This document shows positions 57,234-64,000 of a DNA stretch of 64,000 bases, piece by piece. Made by a program: the position numbers and the translations under genes. The stretch's first letter is position 1; each line of letters opens with the position of its first letter. This DNA is from Bacillus sp. PAMC26568 (GTDB lineage Bacteria > Bacillota > Bacilli > Bacillales > Bacillaceae). The stretch is taken from the NCBI RefSeq assembly GCF_014235785.1, contig NZ_CP060137.1, positions 1,054,001-1,118,000 of the forward strand. The letters are read 5' to 3'. The notes beneath the pieces were generated by a model, which was not told the DNA's origin, did not search any database, and worked only from the letters and a program-made list of their open reading frames with translations.

Positions 57234-57279
57234 GGGTATAGGCAGTTTATTTTCGCCTTCTTCTTAAGTAAAGTCACAA

Positions 57280-57308
57280 TTGAAGATAACATTCGATGTG
57301 GCTATTAT
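57280..57308 (+). promoter_or_regulatory. Possible citZ promoter P2
   Basis: TTGAAG (57280-57285), 17 bp, TATTAT (57303-57308). Downstream a hairpin AAGCATTTT/AAAATGCTT (57325-57349) and a 12-bp palindrome TCGTTTAAACGA (57370-57381) lie in the leader. The whole 391-bp gap before citZ is thus regulatory in appearance. Confidence 0.45.
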
Positions 57309-57490
57309 ATTGGCTGTAAATGTAAGCATTTTCTTTTTAAAAATGCTTGTGTATTGAGCAAGCGCTCGGTCGTTTAAACGATGAAAAGAAAGGGCAAATA
57401 AAAAGAAAAGACCATTTTGTCGAATGCTATCTTTTATTGTTGACGAGAAGAGCGATCAATGGGGATATTTTTTGCAAAGGAGAGATTTAC

Positions 57491-58609
57491 ATGACAACAA
57501 CACGGGGTCTTGAAGGAGTAGTTGCAACTACTTCATCAGTAAGTTCAATAATTGATGATACTCTTACATATGCAGGGTATAACATCGATGATTTAGCAGA
57601 GAATGCTAGTTTCGAAGAGGTTGTTTATTTATTGTGGCACAGAAAGCTTCCAACAAAAGCGCAGTTAGAAGAAATTAAAAAAGAACTCGCTGAAAATGCA
57701 GAGATTCCGCAGCAGATTGTCGATCATTTTAAATCATATGATCTTCAATCCGTTCATCCGATGGCGGCCCTGCGCACAGCTGTTTCCCTTCTTGGTCTAT
57801 TTGACAGCGAAGCAGATGTGATGGAAACGGAATCGAACTACCGAAAAGCAATACGCCTTCAGGCAAAACTTCCTACAATTGTGACAGCATTTGCGCGCAT
57901 CCGCAAAGGACTTGAACCAATTAAGCCGAAAACAGATGTTAGTTTAGCAGCTAATTTCCTGTATACTTTAACTGGTGAAGAACCAAGTGAAGTTGCAGTA
58001 GAAGCTTTTAACAAAGCACTGGTTCTCCATGCAGATCATGAACTCAATGCATCTACATTCACTGCACGCGTTTGCGTAGCGACTCTATCAGATGTATATT
58101 CTGGTGTAACAGCTGCAATTGGAGCGCTTAAAGGCCCGCTTCATGGCGGAGCGAATGAAGCCGTAATGAAGATGCTGAAAGAAATAGGCGATATTGATAA
58201 CGTAGATTCGTATGTTCATGAAAAATTTGCTAGAAAAGAGAAAATCATGGGCTTCGGTCATCGTGTTTACCGTCAAGGTGACCCGAGAGCGAAACATCTG
58301 AAGGAAATGTCTGAAAAAATGACAAACCTGACTGGCGAGCCAAAATGGTTCGAAATTTCAATGAAGGTTGAGGAAGTTGTAACAAATGAAAAGGCCATTC
58401 CGCCAAATGTTGATTTCTATTCAGCATCCATGTACCATAGCTTAGGAATTGACCACGATTTGTTCACGCCAATCTTTGCTGTAAGCCGTGTATCTGGCTG
58501 GCTTGCACATATTCTGGAGCAATACGACAACAATCGCCTGATCCGCCCTCGTGCAGATTATACAGGTCCAGATATGCAAAAGTACATTCCGATTGAGCAG
58601 CGCGGTTAA
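57491..58609 (+). CDS. citZ: Citrate synthase
   Basis: The 372-residue enzyme condenses acetyl-CoA and oxaloacetate at the entry of the TCA cycle. LKGPLHGGANEAV and IMGFGHRVYRQGDPR carry the catalytic histidines, and VDFYSASMYHSLGI the conserved Asp region. ATG 57491 is preceded by AAGGAGAGATTTAC. In B. subtilis citZ, icd and mdh are clustered and controlled by CcpA, CcpC and CodY; here a 583-bp gap with tandem repeats parts citZ from icd. Confidence 0.98.
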   Translation: MTTTRGLEGVVATTSSVSSIIDDTLTYAGYNIDDLAENASFEEVVYLLWHRKLPTKAQLEEIKKELAENAEIPQQIVDHFKSYDLQSVHPMAALRTAVSLLGLFDSEADVMETESNYRKAIRLQAKLPTIVTAFARIRKGLEPIKPKTDVSLAANFLYTLTGEEPSEVAVEAFNKALVLHADHELNASTFTARVCVATLSDVYSGVTAAIGALKGPLHGGANEAVMKMLKEIGDIDNVDSYVHEKFARKEKIMGFGHRVYRQGDPRAKHLKEMSEKMTNLTGEPKWFEISMKVEEVVTNEKAIPPNVDFYSASMYHSLGIDHDLFTPIFAVSRVSGWLAHILEQYDNNRLIRPRADYTGPDMQKYIPIEQRG

Positions 58610-58676
58610 ATTTCTGGTGAATATGAGACTGACACAGCCTTTTCCTGGATGATCAGTAGGTATGAAATTTTCTGCA

Positions 58677-59163
58677 TCCAGACTCACCGCCTAACTCCCT
58701 GGCCAGAACAGTTCCGCCGATGAAGTCAAAATCGGACTTCCCCGTCAGATCCCTATCTGTCCAGCGGAGCTAAACAGGCGGTTCCGCTTTACTTGCGATG
58801 TCTAGCTCCACCGCCTAACTCCTCGGCCAGAACAAAATCCCCTAAAAAGTCAAAACCGGACTTTTCGGGTGATTTCTTATCTGTCTGTCAGAGCTAAACA
58901 GGCGGTTCCGCTTTACTTGCGATGTCTAGCTCCACCGCCTAACACCTCGGCCAGAACAAAATCCCCCAAAAAGTCAAAACCGGACTTTTCGGGTGATTTC
59001 TTATCTGTCTGTCGGAGCTAAACAGGCGGTTCCGCTTTACTTGCGATGTCTAGCTCCACCGCCTAACTCCTCGGCCAGAACAAAATCCCCCAAAAAGTCA
59101 AAACCGGACTTTTCGGGTGATTTCTTATCTGTCTGTCGGAGCTAAACAGGCGGTTCCGCTTTT
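58677..59163. repeat. Four tandem 124-bp units between citZ and icd
   Basis: Unit starts at 58677 (degenerate), 58801, 58925 and 59049; the last three are nearly identical (TCTAGCTCCACCGCC at each start). The last unit stops after GGCGGTTCCGCTT, 15 bp before the icd ribosome site. Each unit can fold through AGGCGGT/ACCGCCT and AAAAGTC/GACTTTT. It fills the citZ-icd gap apart from 58610-58676, where nothing was recognised. Confidence 0.92.
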
Positions 59164-59192
59164 CAAATAATACATAACAGGAGGTAATTATT

Positions 59193-60461
59193 TTGACACA
59201 AGGACAAAAAATTACAGTAACAGATGGAGTATTAAACGTACCTAATAACCCGGTCATTCCATTTATTGAAGGAGACGGCATTGGTCCTGATATTTGGGCA
59301 GCAGCATCACGTGTTTTAGAAGCAGCAGTTGAAAAAGCATACAATGGCGAGAAACAAATTTCATGGAAAGAAGTATTGGCTGGAGAAAAAGCATTCAATC
59401 AAACTGGCGAATGGCTGCCAGAAGAAACACTAGATGTTATCCGTGAATACTTCATTGCGATTAAAGGACCTTTAACAACTCCTGTCGGCGGAGGAATTCG
59501 TTCATTAAACGTTGCTCTTCGTCAAGAACTTGATTTGTTTACTTGCCTGCGTCCTGTCCGCTATTTTAATGGTGTGCCATCTCCGATCAAGCGTCCAGAA
59601 GATACTGACATGGTTATTTTCCGTGAAAATACTGAAGATATCTATGCTGGAATTGAGTATGCAAAAGGATCTGTTGAAGTTGAAAAGCTTATTAATTTCT
59701 TGAAAAATGAATTAGGCGTTAATAAAATTCGCTTCCCTGAAACTTCTGGAATCGGCATTAAGCCAGTTTCTGAAGAAGGAACACAGCGTTTAGTGCGTGC
59801 AGCCATCAACTACGCAATTAAAGAAGGACGCAAATCAGTTACATTAGTTCATAAAGGAAATATTATGAAATATACTGAGGGTGCTTTCAAGAACTGGGGC
59901 TACGAATTAGCTGAAAAAGAATTCGGCGATCAAGTATTTACTTGGGCTGAATACGACCGAATCGTTGAAAAAGACGGCAAGGATGCTGCGAACAAAGCAC
60001 AGCAGGATGCAGAAAATGCAGGCAAAATCATCGTCAAAGATTCAATTGCAGATATCTTCTTACAGCAAATCTTGACTCGTCCTCGTGAATTTGACGTAGT
60101 TGCAACAATGAACTTAAATGGAGATTACATTTCTGATGCACTTGCTGCTCAAGTAGGCGGAATTGGCATCGCTCCGGGAGCTAATATTAACTATGAAACT
60201 GGACATGCTATTTTTGAAGCTACGCATGGCACAGCGCCAAAATACGCAGGTCTTGATAAAGTAAATCCATCATCTGTTATTCTATCTGGTGTGTTAATGC
60301 TTGAGCACTTAGGCTGGAATGAAGCAGCTAAATTAGTTGTTGACGCGATGGAAAAATCAATTTCAGATAAAGTGGTTACGTATGACTTTGCCCGTTTAAT
60401 GGACGGTGCTAAAGAAGTAAAATGCTCTGAGTTCGCGGATGCTTTAATCAGCAAAATGTAA
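59193..60461 (+). CDS. icd: Isocitrate dehydrogenase (NADP)
   Basis: The 422-residue enzyme converts isocitrate to 2-oxoglutarate with [17 protein letters not shown] opens the fold; [18 protein letters not shown] has the substrate serine; [20 protein letters not shown] and [11 protein letters not shown] close the site. TTG 59193 follows CAGGAGGTAATTATT. It lies immediately after the tandem repeats and before a very long hairpin and mdh. Confidence 0.98.
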   Translation: MTQGQKITVTDGVLNVPNNPVIPFIEGDGIGPDIWAAASRVLEAAVEKAYNGEKQISWKEVLAGEKAFNQTGEWLPEETLDVIREYFIAIKGPLTTPVGGGIRSLNVALRQELDLFTCLRPVRYFNGVPSPIKRPEDTDMVIFRENTEDIYAGIEYAKGSVEVEKLINFLKNELGVNKIRFPETSGIGIKPVSEEGTQRLVRAAINYAIKEGRKSVTLVHKGNIMKYTEGAFKNWGYELAEKEFGDQVFTWAEYDRIVEKDGKDAANKAQQDAENAGKIIVKDSIADIFLQQILTRPREFDVVATMNLNGDYISDALAAQVGGIGIAPGANINYETGHAIFEATHGTAPKYAGLDKVNPSSVILSGVLMLEHLGWNEAAKLVVDAMEKSISDKVVTYDFARLMDGAKEVKCSEFADALISKM

Positions 60462-60469
60462 GTAAACAG

Positions 60470-60505
60470 GTTAAGGCTATTTTTCACTTGAAAAATAGCC
60501 TTAAC
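60470..60505 (+). other. Perfect long hairpin between icd and mdh
   Basis: GTTAAGGCTATTTTTC (60470-60485) pairs perfectly over 16 bp with GAAAAATAGCCTTAAC (60490-60505) around a 4-nt loop. No T run follows. It may be a partial terminator, an RNA-processing site or a stabiliser setting the icd to mdh ratio. Confidence 0.75.
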
Positions 60506-60532
60506 TATACTTAGTTAAAGGGGATGTTTTGA

Positions 60533-61471
60533 ATGGGTATGAAACGTAAAAAGGTCTCAGTTATCGGTGCTGGTTTTACTGGTGCTACAACAGCATTTTT
60601 ATTAGCTCAAAAAGAACTTTCCGATGTTGTATTAGTAGATATTCCGCAGCTTGAGAATCCTACTAAAGGGAAAGCTTTGGATATGCTTGAAGCAAGCCCA
60701 GTACAAGGATTTGATGCTAACATTACTGGAACAAGCGATTATGCTGACACAGCTGATTCTGATATCGTCATCATCACAGCGGGCATTGCACGTAAACCCG
60801 GCATGAGCCGTGACGATCTTGTCCAGACAAATCAAAAGATCATGAAGAGCGTTACACATGAAATCGTAAAATATTCCCCAAATACGATTATCATTGTTTT
60901 AACAAACCCTGTTGATGCAATGACATATACAGTTTACAAAGAATCTGGATTCCCGAAAAGCCGTGTAATCGGACAATCAGGCGTTCTGGATACAGCCCGT
61001 TTCCGTACATTTGTTGCTCAGGAGCTGAATCTTTCTGTGAAAGATGTAACAGGCTTCGTTCTTGGCGGACATGGAGACGATATGGTGCCTCTAGTGCGTT
61101 ACTCTTATGCAGGCGGTATTCCTCTTGAAACACTCATCCCTAAAGATCGTTTAGAAGCGATTGTTGAGAGAACTCGTAAAGGCGGAGGGGAGATTGTTAA
61201 TCTACTGGGAAATGGAAGCGCGTATTATGCTCCAGCAGCTTCATTAGTAGAAATGTCTGAAGCTATTCTTAAAGATCAGCGCCGCGTTATTCCTGCGATT
61301 GTGTACTTAGAAGGTGAGTATGGCTTTAATGGAATTTATTTGGGTGTTCCAACTATTCTTGGCGGAAATGGCCTCGAGCAAATTATCGAACTTGAATTAA
61401 AAAATGATGAAAAAGAAGCTTTAGCAAAGTCTGCTGAATCTGTGAAAAGCGTTATGAAGGTTCTTTCGTAA
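60533..61471 (+). CDS. mdh: Malate dehydrogenase
   Basis: The 312-residue LDH-like malate dehydrogenase oxidises malate to oxaloacetate with [19 protein letters not shown] is the NAD fold; [17 protein letters not shown] carries substrate arginines; [15 protein letters not shown] the catalytic His. ATG 60533 follows AAAGGGGATG. The length equals B. subtilis Mdh (312). Probably read through from icd past the hairpin. Confidence 0.98.
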   Translation: MGMKRKKVSVIGAGFTGATTAFLLAQKELSDVVLVDIPQLENPTKGKALDMLEASPVQGFDANITGTSDYADTADSDIVIITAGIARKPGMSRDDLVQTNQKIMKSVTHEIVKYSPNTIIIVLTNPVDAMTYTVYKESGFPKSRVIGQSGVLDTARFRTFVAQELNLSVKDVTGFVLGGHGDDMVPLVRYSYAGGIPLETLIPKDRLEAIVERTRKGGGEIVNLLGNGSAYYAPAASLVEMSEAILKDQRRVIPAIVYLEGEYGFNGIYLGVPTILGGNGLEQIIELELKNDEKEALAKSAESVKSVMKVLS

Positions 61472-61525
61472 AAGAAATATCCTAAGAAGTTGGGGAGAAA
61501 TCTCTAACATCTTTAAAGCAATTAT

Positions 61526-61539
61526 TGTAAACGTTTTCA
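61526..61539 (+). promoter_or_regulatory. Perfect cre (CcpA site) before the MaoC-like gene
   Basis: TGTAAACGTTTTCA matches TGWNANCGNTNWCA at every position. It lies between mdh and the MaoC-like gene, 5 bp before the ribosome site, so bound CcpA could block transcription into this gene and toward phoPR. Confidence 0.8.
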
Positions 61540-61559
61540 AAAAAGAGAGGTGTTTATGG

Positions 61560-62036
61560 ATGCTGCTTGGCAAAAAAAGAAAGCTTGGCAGGCAAGTCGG
61601 CGAAATCACAGTAGGTGAGAAATTAACGTTGACCGAAAAGATTGAAGATAAAGATTTGCTCTTGTATCTTGGATTGACGAATGATGCGAATCCGCTTTAC
61701 ATTCAGCATGACTATGCTTCATTAACACCCTATGAAAAACCGATTGTCCCAAGTATTATGCTGACAGGAATCATTACATCCGCTGTTTCAAAATATTTGC
61801 CTGGACCCGGAAGCCATATTTTAAAGCAATCTATATCATTTCCAGAACCTGTTTATCACTACAGCATGATCCAATTTTTCTTTGAAGTGACAGAAGTCAA
61901 TACGTCAGATAATCAAATCACGCTGCATGTCACAGCGTTGAATGACAAAGAAGCAACGGTCATTGAAGGAACAATTTCTGTTATGCCGCCAGTTCAATTG
62001 ACTTCAATGGACGGAAATGCTCTCGAAAATTTCTAA
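61560..62036 (+). CDS. MaoC/hotdog-fold dehydratase-like protein
   Basis: The 158-residue hotdog-fold protein resembles the N-terminal half of MaoC-type (R)-specific enoyl-CoA hydratases: GLTNDANPLYIQHDYA has the catalytic Asp/His segment (Asp-x4-His-like spacing) and IVPSIMLTGI the following helix. Substrate is unknown; it may act on acyl-CoA. ATG 61560 is 9 nt from AGAGAGG; ATG 61556 is in a closed frame. A cre precedes it and a terminator follows. Confidence 0.8.
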   Translation: MLLGKKRKLGRQVGEITVGEKLTLTEKIEDKDLLLYLGLTNDANPLYIQHDYASLTPYEKPIVPSIMLTGIITSAVSKYLPGPGSHILKQSISFPEPVYHYSMIQFFFEVTEVNTSDNQITLHVTALNDKEATVIEGTISVMPPVQLTSMDGNALENF

Positions 62037-62041
62037 AATTA

Positions 62042-62075
62042 ATCCCAGCACCCTAAATGGTTGCTGGTTTTTTAT
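62042..62075 (+). terminator. Terminator after the MaoC-like gene
   Basis: CCAGCACC and GGTTGCTGG form a stem followed by TTTTTT. Confidence 0.8.
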
Positions 62076-62079
62076 TTTT

Positions 62080-62256
62080 CAGAAAGGCTCTTTTCGTAAA
62101 GTTTGTTGCTTTTAGAAAAAATGGTTAAACCTTAAGTGGATTGTAGCGGAAGGCACTTGTCTCCTGCGGGAAATAGAGGCTCCCATCCCTCCTCGCTGAA
62201 AGCAAGTGCCTTGCAGCGGAAATCCACGGGCCAATGCGAAAACAGCCTTCAGAAAA
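62080..62256 (+). repeat. MITE-like element, copy D
   Basis: Left end CAGAAAGGCTCTTTTCGTAA then AGTTTGTTGC; right end CAATGCGAAAACAGCCTTC then AGAAAAA. The core GGATTGTAGCGGAAGGCACTT pairs with GCAAGTGCC and AGCGGAAATCC. With the promoter at 62450 it explains the 505-bp gap before phoP; 62257-62449 is AT-rich with nothing recognised. Confidence 0.75.
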
Positions 62257-62449
62257 ATGAGGATAATAAAGTTAATTCCACGAAACCCCAAGTTTAAAAA
62301 ATACTTGCTGAAAATCAGGCGTAACAGCATCTGTCTATTCATGAGCCTGCTCTCTGCAAAGATTGGAATTTGTTGCTCAAATTAGGTCATTATAATAAAA
62401 AGAAAACTTTTTTTCGCAGCTAAAACGGCACGAATCCAAAAGAAAACGT

Positions 62450-62477
62450 TTGTTCAATTGCTTCTATCCTCTATAAT
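62450..62477 (+). promoter_or_regulatory. Predicted phoP promoter
   Basis: TTGTTC (62450-62455), 16 bp, TATAAT (62472-62477), about 65 bp before the phoP start codon. No clear PhoP box (TTAACA repeats) was found. Confidence 0.6.
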
Positions 62478-62541
62478 GGAGATAGAAAAAGAGAAAAAGC
62501 GTTTTGGATCGCTTGGGGTAAAACTATTGGTGGAGGCTTAT

Positions 62542-63261
62542 ATGAGTAAGAAAATTTTAGTCGTAGATGATGAACAATCAATTTTAACCTTGCTTCAATA
62601 TAATCTTATTCAAGCAGGTTTTGAAGTAATTACAGCAATCGATGGAGAAGAAGGTCTTCAAAAAGGATTAAACGAATCACCCGATTTAATGGTTCTTGAT
62701 CTTATGCTGCCAAAGATGGATGGCATTGAAGTCTGCAAACAGCTGAGACAAAAAAAAATCATGGTTCCGATCTTAATGCTTACGGCTAAAGATGATGAAT
62801 TTGATAAAGTGCTTGGTTTGGAACTCGGCGCAGATGATTATATGACAAAGCCTTTCAGCCCAAGAGAAGTTGTTGCACGGGTAAAGGCTATTTTAAGAAG
62901 AACACAAGTGTCAGCAGAAACAGATACTAAAGAGGTTGATACGTCAGAAAGAATGATGATTGGAGATCTGAAAATCCTCCCTGAACATTATGAAGCGTAT
63001 TATGGTGATGAACGCCTTGAGCTTACTCCGAAAGAGTTTGAATTGCTTGTGTATTTGGCTAGACACAAAGGGAGAGTCCTGACTAGAGACCAATTGCTGA
63101 GTGCGGTATGGAACTATGATTTTGCAGGAGATACGCGCATTGTAGATGTTCATATTAGCCACTTGCGTGAAAAAATCGAAAGAAACACAAAAAAACCACT
63201 TTATATTAAAACCATTCGCGGATTAGGCTACAAGCTTGAGGAGCCAAGAATGGATGACTAG
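62542..63261 (+). CDS. phoP: Response regulator PhoP
   Basis: The 239-residue OmpR-type regulator controls the phosphate-starvation response. The receiver domain (1-120) has DD at 9-10, the phosphorylated D53 (VLDLMLP) and K at LTAKDD. The winged-helix output domain has LTPKEFELLVYLA and RIVDVHISHLREKIE. ATG 62542 follows GGTGGAGGC. Its end overlaps the phoR start by 8 bp. Context after mdh is that of B. subtilis phoPR. Confidence 0.97.
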   Translation: MSKKILVVDDEQSILTLLQYNLIQAGFEVITAIDGEEGLQKGLNESPDLMVLDLMLPKMDGIEVCKQLRQKKIMVPILMLTAKDDEFDKVLGLELGADDYMTKPFSPREVVARVKAILRRTQVSAETDTKEVDTSERMMIGDLKILPEHYEAYYGDERLELTPKEFELLVYLARHKGRVLTRDQLLSAVWNYDFAGDTRIVDVHISHLREKIERNTKKPLYIKTIRGLGYKLEEPRMDD

Positions 63262-64000
63262 GTTTCGTTCACGCCTAATATTTGCACTTATCACACTAAT
63301 AATTGCTGTCCTGATTGGACTTGGACTTCTGCTCGGACAAATTTTCGGCAGTTACTATACAAGTTCTTTTAAGGAACGTGTGGAAAAAGAAGCGAAGGTA
63401 ACAGAATTAATGATCCAGGAAAAAGGATTAGCCTCATCAGATTTTAATTCTTTTTTGCAAAAATACAGCTATGCGATAAATTCGCATATTACGATTTATG
63501 ACAGAAACGGCAATGTATTAAATGATGCCGGTACGTTTCGGCAGAACCATGACGCTATTGCCAAAGAGATTCTGCTGAAGCATCGCAATTCGCAAAAAGG
63601 CTTCAAACTGAATATTGATGAAAAAGATCTCTATTATTATGGCTTGCCCATCATAGAAAATGATGAGAAGCAAGGCTACATAGTGCTAACCTCTACTGAA
63701 AATTCATTAAAGAAAATCAATCAGCAAATTTGGGGGCTTCTCGTTGCAAGTTTAGGAATTGCTTTGATTGTTATTCTTTTGCTCGCTGTCAGAATTACAT
63801 CTCGGTACACAAGACCGATTGAATCTGCAACAAAAGTTGCGATGGAACTTGCTAAGGGCAACTATAAGGCTAGAACATATGAAGATCATCTCGATGAGAC
63901 AGGAATGCTGAGTCAATCGATCAATGTGCTGGCAAGGAATTTGCAGGATATGAATCGTGCCCAGGAAATGCAGCAGGATCGTCTGCAGACTTTAATTGAA
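63254..64000 (+). CDS. phoR: Sensor kinase PhoR, N-terminal part (window edge)
   Basis: The 249 residues visible are the sensor half of the partner kinase of PhoP. Two membrane helices (about residues 9-31 and 158-180) frame an extracytoplasmic domain. A HAMP domain follows (RYTRPIESATKVAMELA), leading into a linker (QDMNRAQEMQQDRLQTLIE). The PAS, dimerisation and kinase domains lie beyond the window. ATG 63254 inside the phoP end follows GAGGAGCC. Confidence 0.93.
   Translation, partial: MTRFRSRLIFALITLIIAVLIGLGLLLGQIFGSYYTSSFKERVEKEAKVTELMIQEKGLASSDFNSFLQKYSYAINSHITIYDRNGNVLNDAGTFRQNHDAIAKEILLKHRNSQKGFKLNIDEKDLYYYGLPIIENDEKQGYIVLTSTENSLKKINQQIWGLLVASLGIALIVILLLAVRITSRYTRPIESATKVAMELAKGNYKARTYEDHLDETGMLSQSINVLARNLQDMNRAQEMQQDRLQTLIE

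Noticed and set aside
57183-57377. 64-residue frame in the citZ leader
   Set aside because: No ribosome site, crosses predicted promoters and a hairpin, unusual composition; regulatory DNA explains the region better.
58677-59163. CRISPR array reading of the 124-bp tandem units
   Set aside because: Units are conserved over their full length, with no variable spacers.
60470-60505. Simple terminator between icd and mdh
   Set aside because: No T run follows the stem and no clear promoter for mdh lies after it; kept as a structural feature only.
62112-62342. Minus-strand reading frame of 76 residues before phoP
   Set aside because: It lies within MITE-like copy D, has no ribosome site, and reads like repeat translation.

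Overview
The window reads as chromosome of a low-GC, endospore-forming Bacillaceae bacterium (Bacillus sensu lato, possibly a Metabacillus-like lineage). The evidence is a long run of genes in nearly the order of the Bacillus subtilis tyrS-to-phoPR region, an alpha/beta small acid-soluble spore protein gene behind a sigma-G-like promoter, spore genes (ytfJ, ytrH, ytrI), strong AAGGAGG ribosome binding sites, frequent TTG and GTG starts, and CcpA (cre), CodY and T-box regulatory signals. No rRNA, tRNA, CRISPR array or prophage was seen.

Layout. 1-4.3 kb: 5' part of a class A penicillin-binding protein, T-box controlled tyrS, a two-TM potassium channel, rpsD. 4.6-13.2 kb: diguanylate cyclase dgcP, a methionine gamma-lyase with a CcpA-type promoter, msrC, refZ, hisJ, ezrA, braB. 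13.4-20 kb: nifZ-thiI (tRNA thiolation), sspA, ytcI, ytcJ. 20-31 kb: nadK, sppA-yteJ, ytfI-ytfJ, tpx, ytxK, ackA, an NhaC-type antiporter, an EcsC-like protein and moaB. 31-37.7 kb: argGH, a permease remnant, ytkK, ald, ytkL. 37.8-39.3 kb: a decayed IS3-family element. 39.4-47.3 kb: ytoI, ytpI, nrnA, ytrIH, dnaE. 47.4-64 kb: the central carbon block (malic enzyme, a GntR/FadR regulator, accDA, pfkA-pyk, fxsA, ytvI, ytwI, citZ-icd-mdh), then a MaoC-like gene and phoPR (phoR cut by the window end).

The genes form a metabolic core: glycolytic exit (pfkA, pyk), pyruvate/malate balance (malic enzyme, ackA, ald), acetyl-CoA to malonyl-CoA (accDA), and the TCA entry (citZ, icd, mdh). Putative cre sites precede mgl, ackA and the MaoC-phoPR end, so CcpA probably links several of these loci. 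A perfect palindrome in front of the malic enzyme gene fits the FadR/GntR regulator encoded just downstream.

No unknown multi-gene system stands out. The unusual material is between genes: two arrays with an exact 21-bp period (one broken by the IS), a MITE-like family with conserved inverted ends and variable cores (five copies, one of which supplies a regulator's stop codon), and four tandem 124-bp units between citZ and icd. Other points of note are a short-chain dehydrogenase with Phe in place of the catalytic Tyr, and a methionine gamma-lyase that seems to start at CTG.
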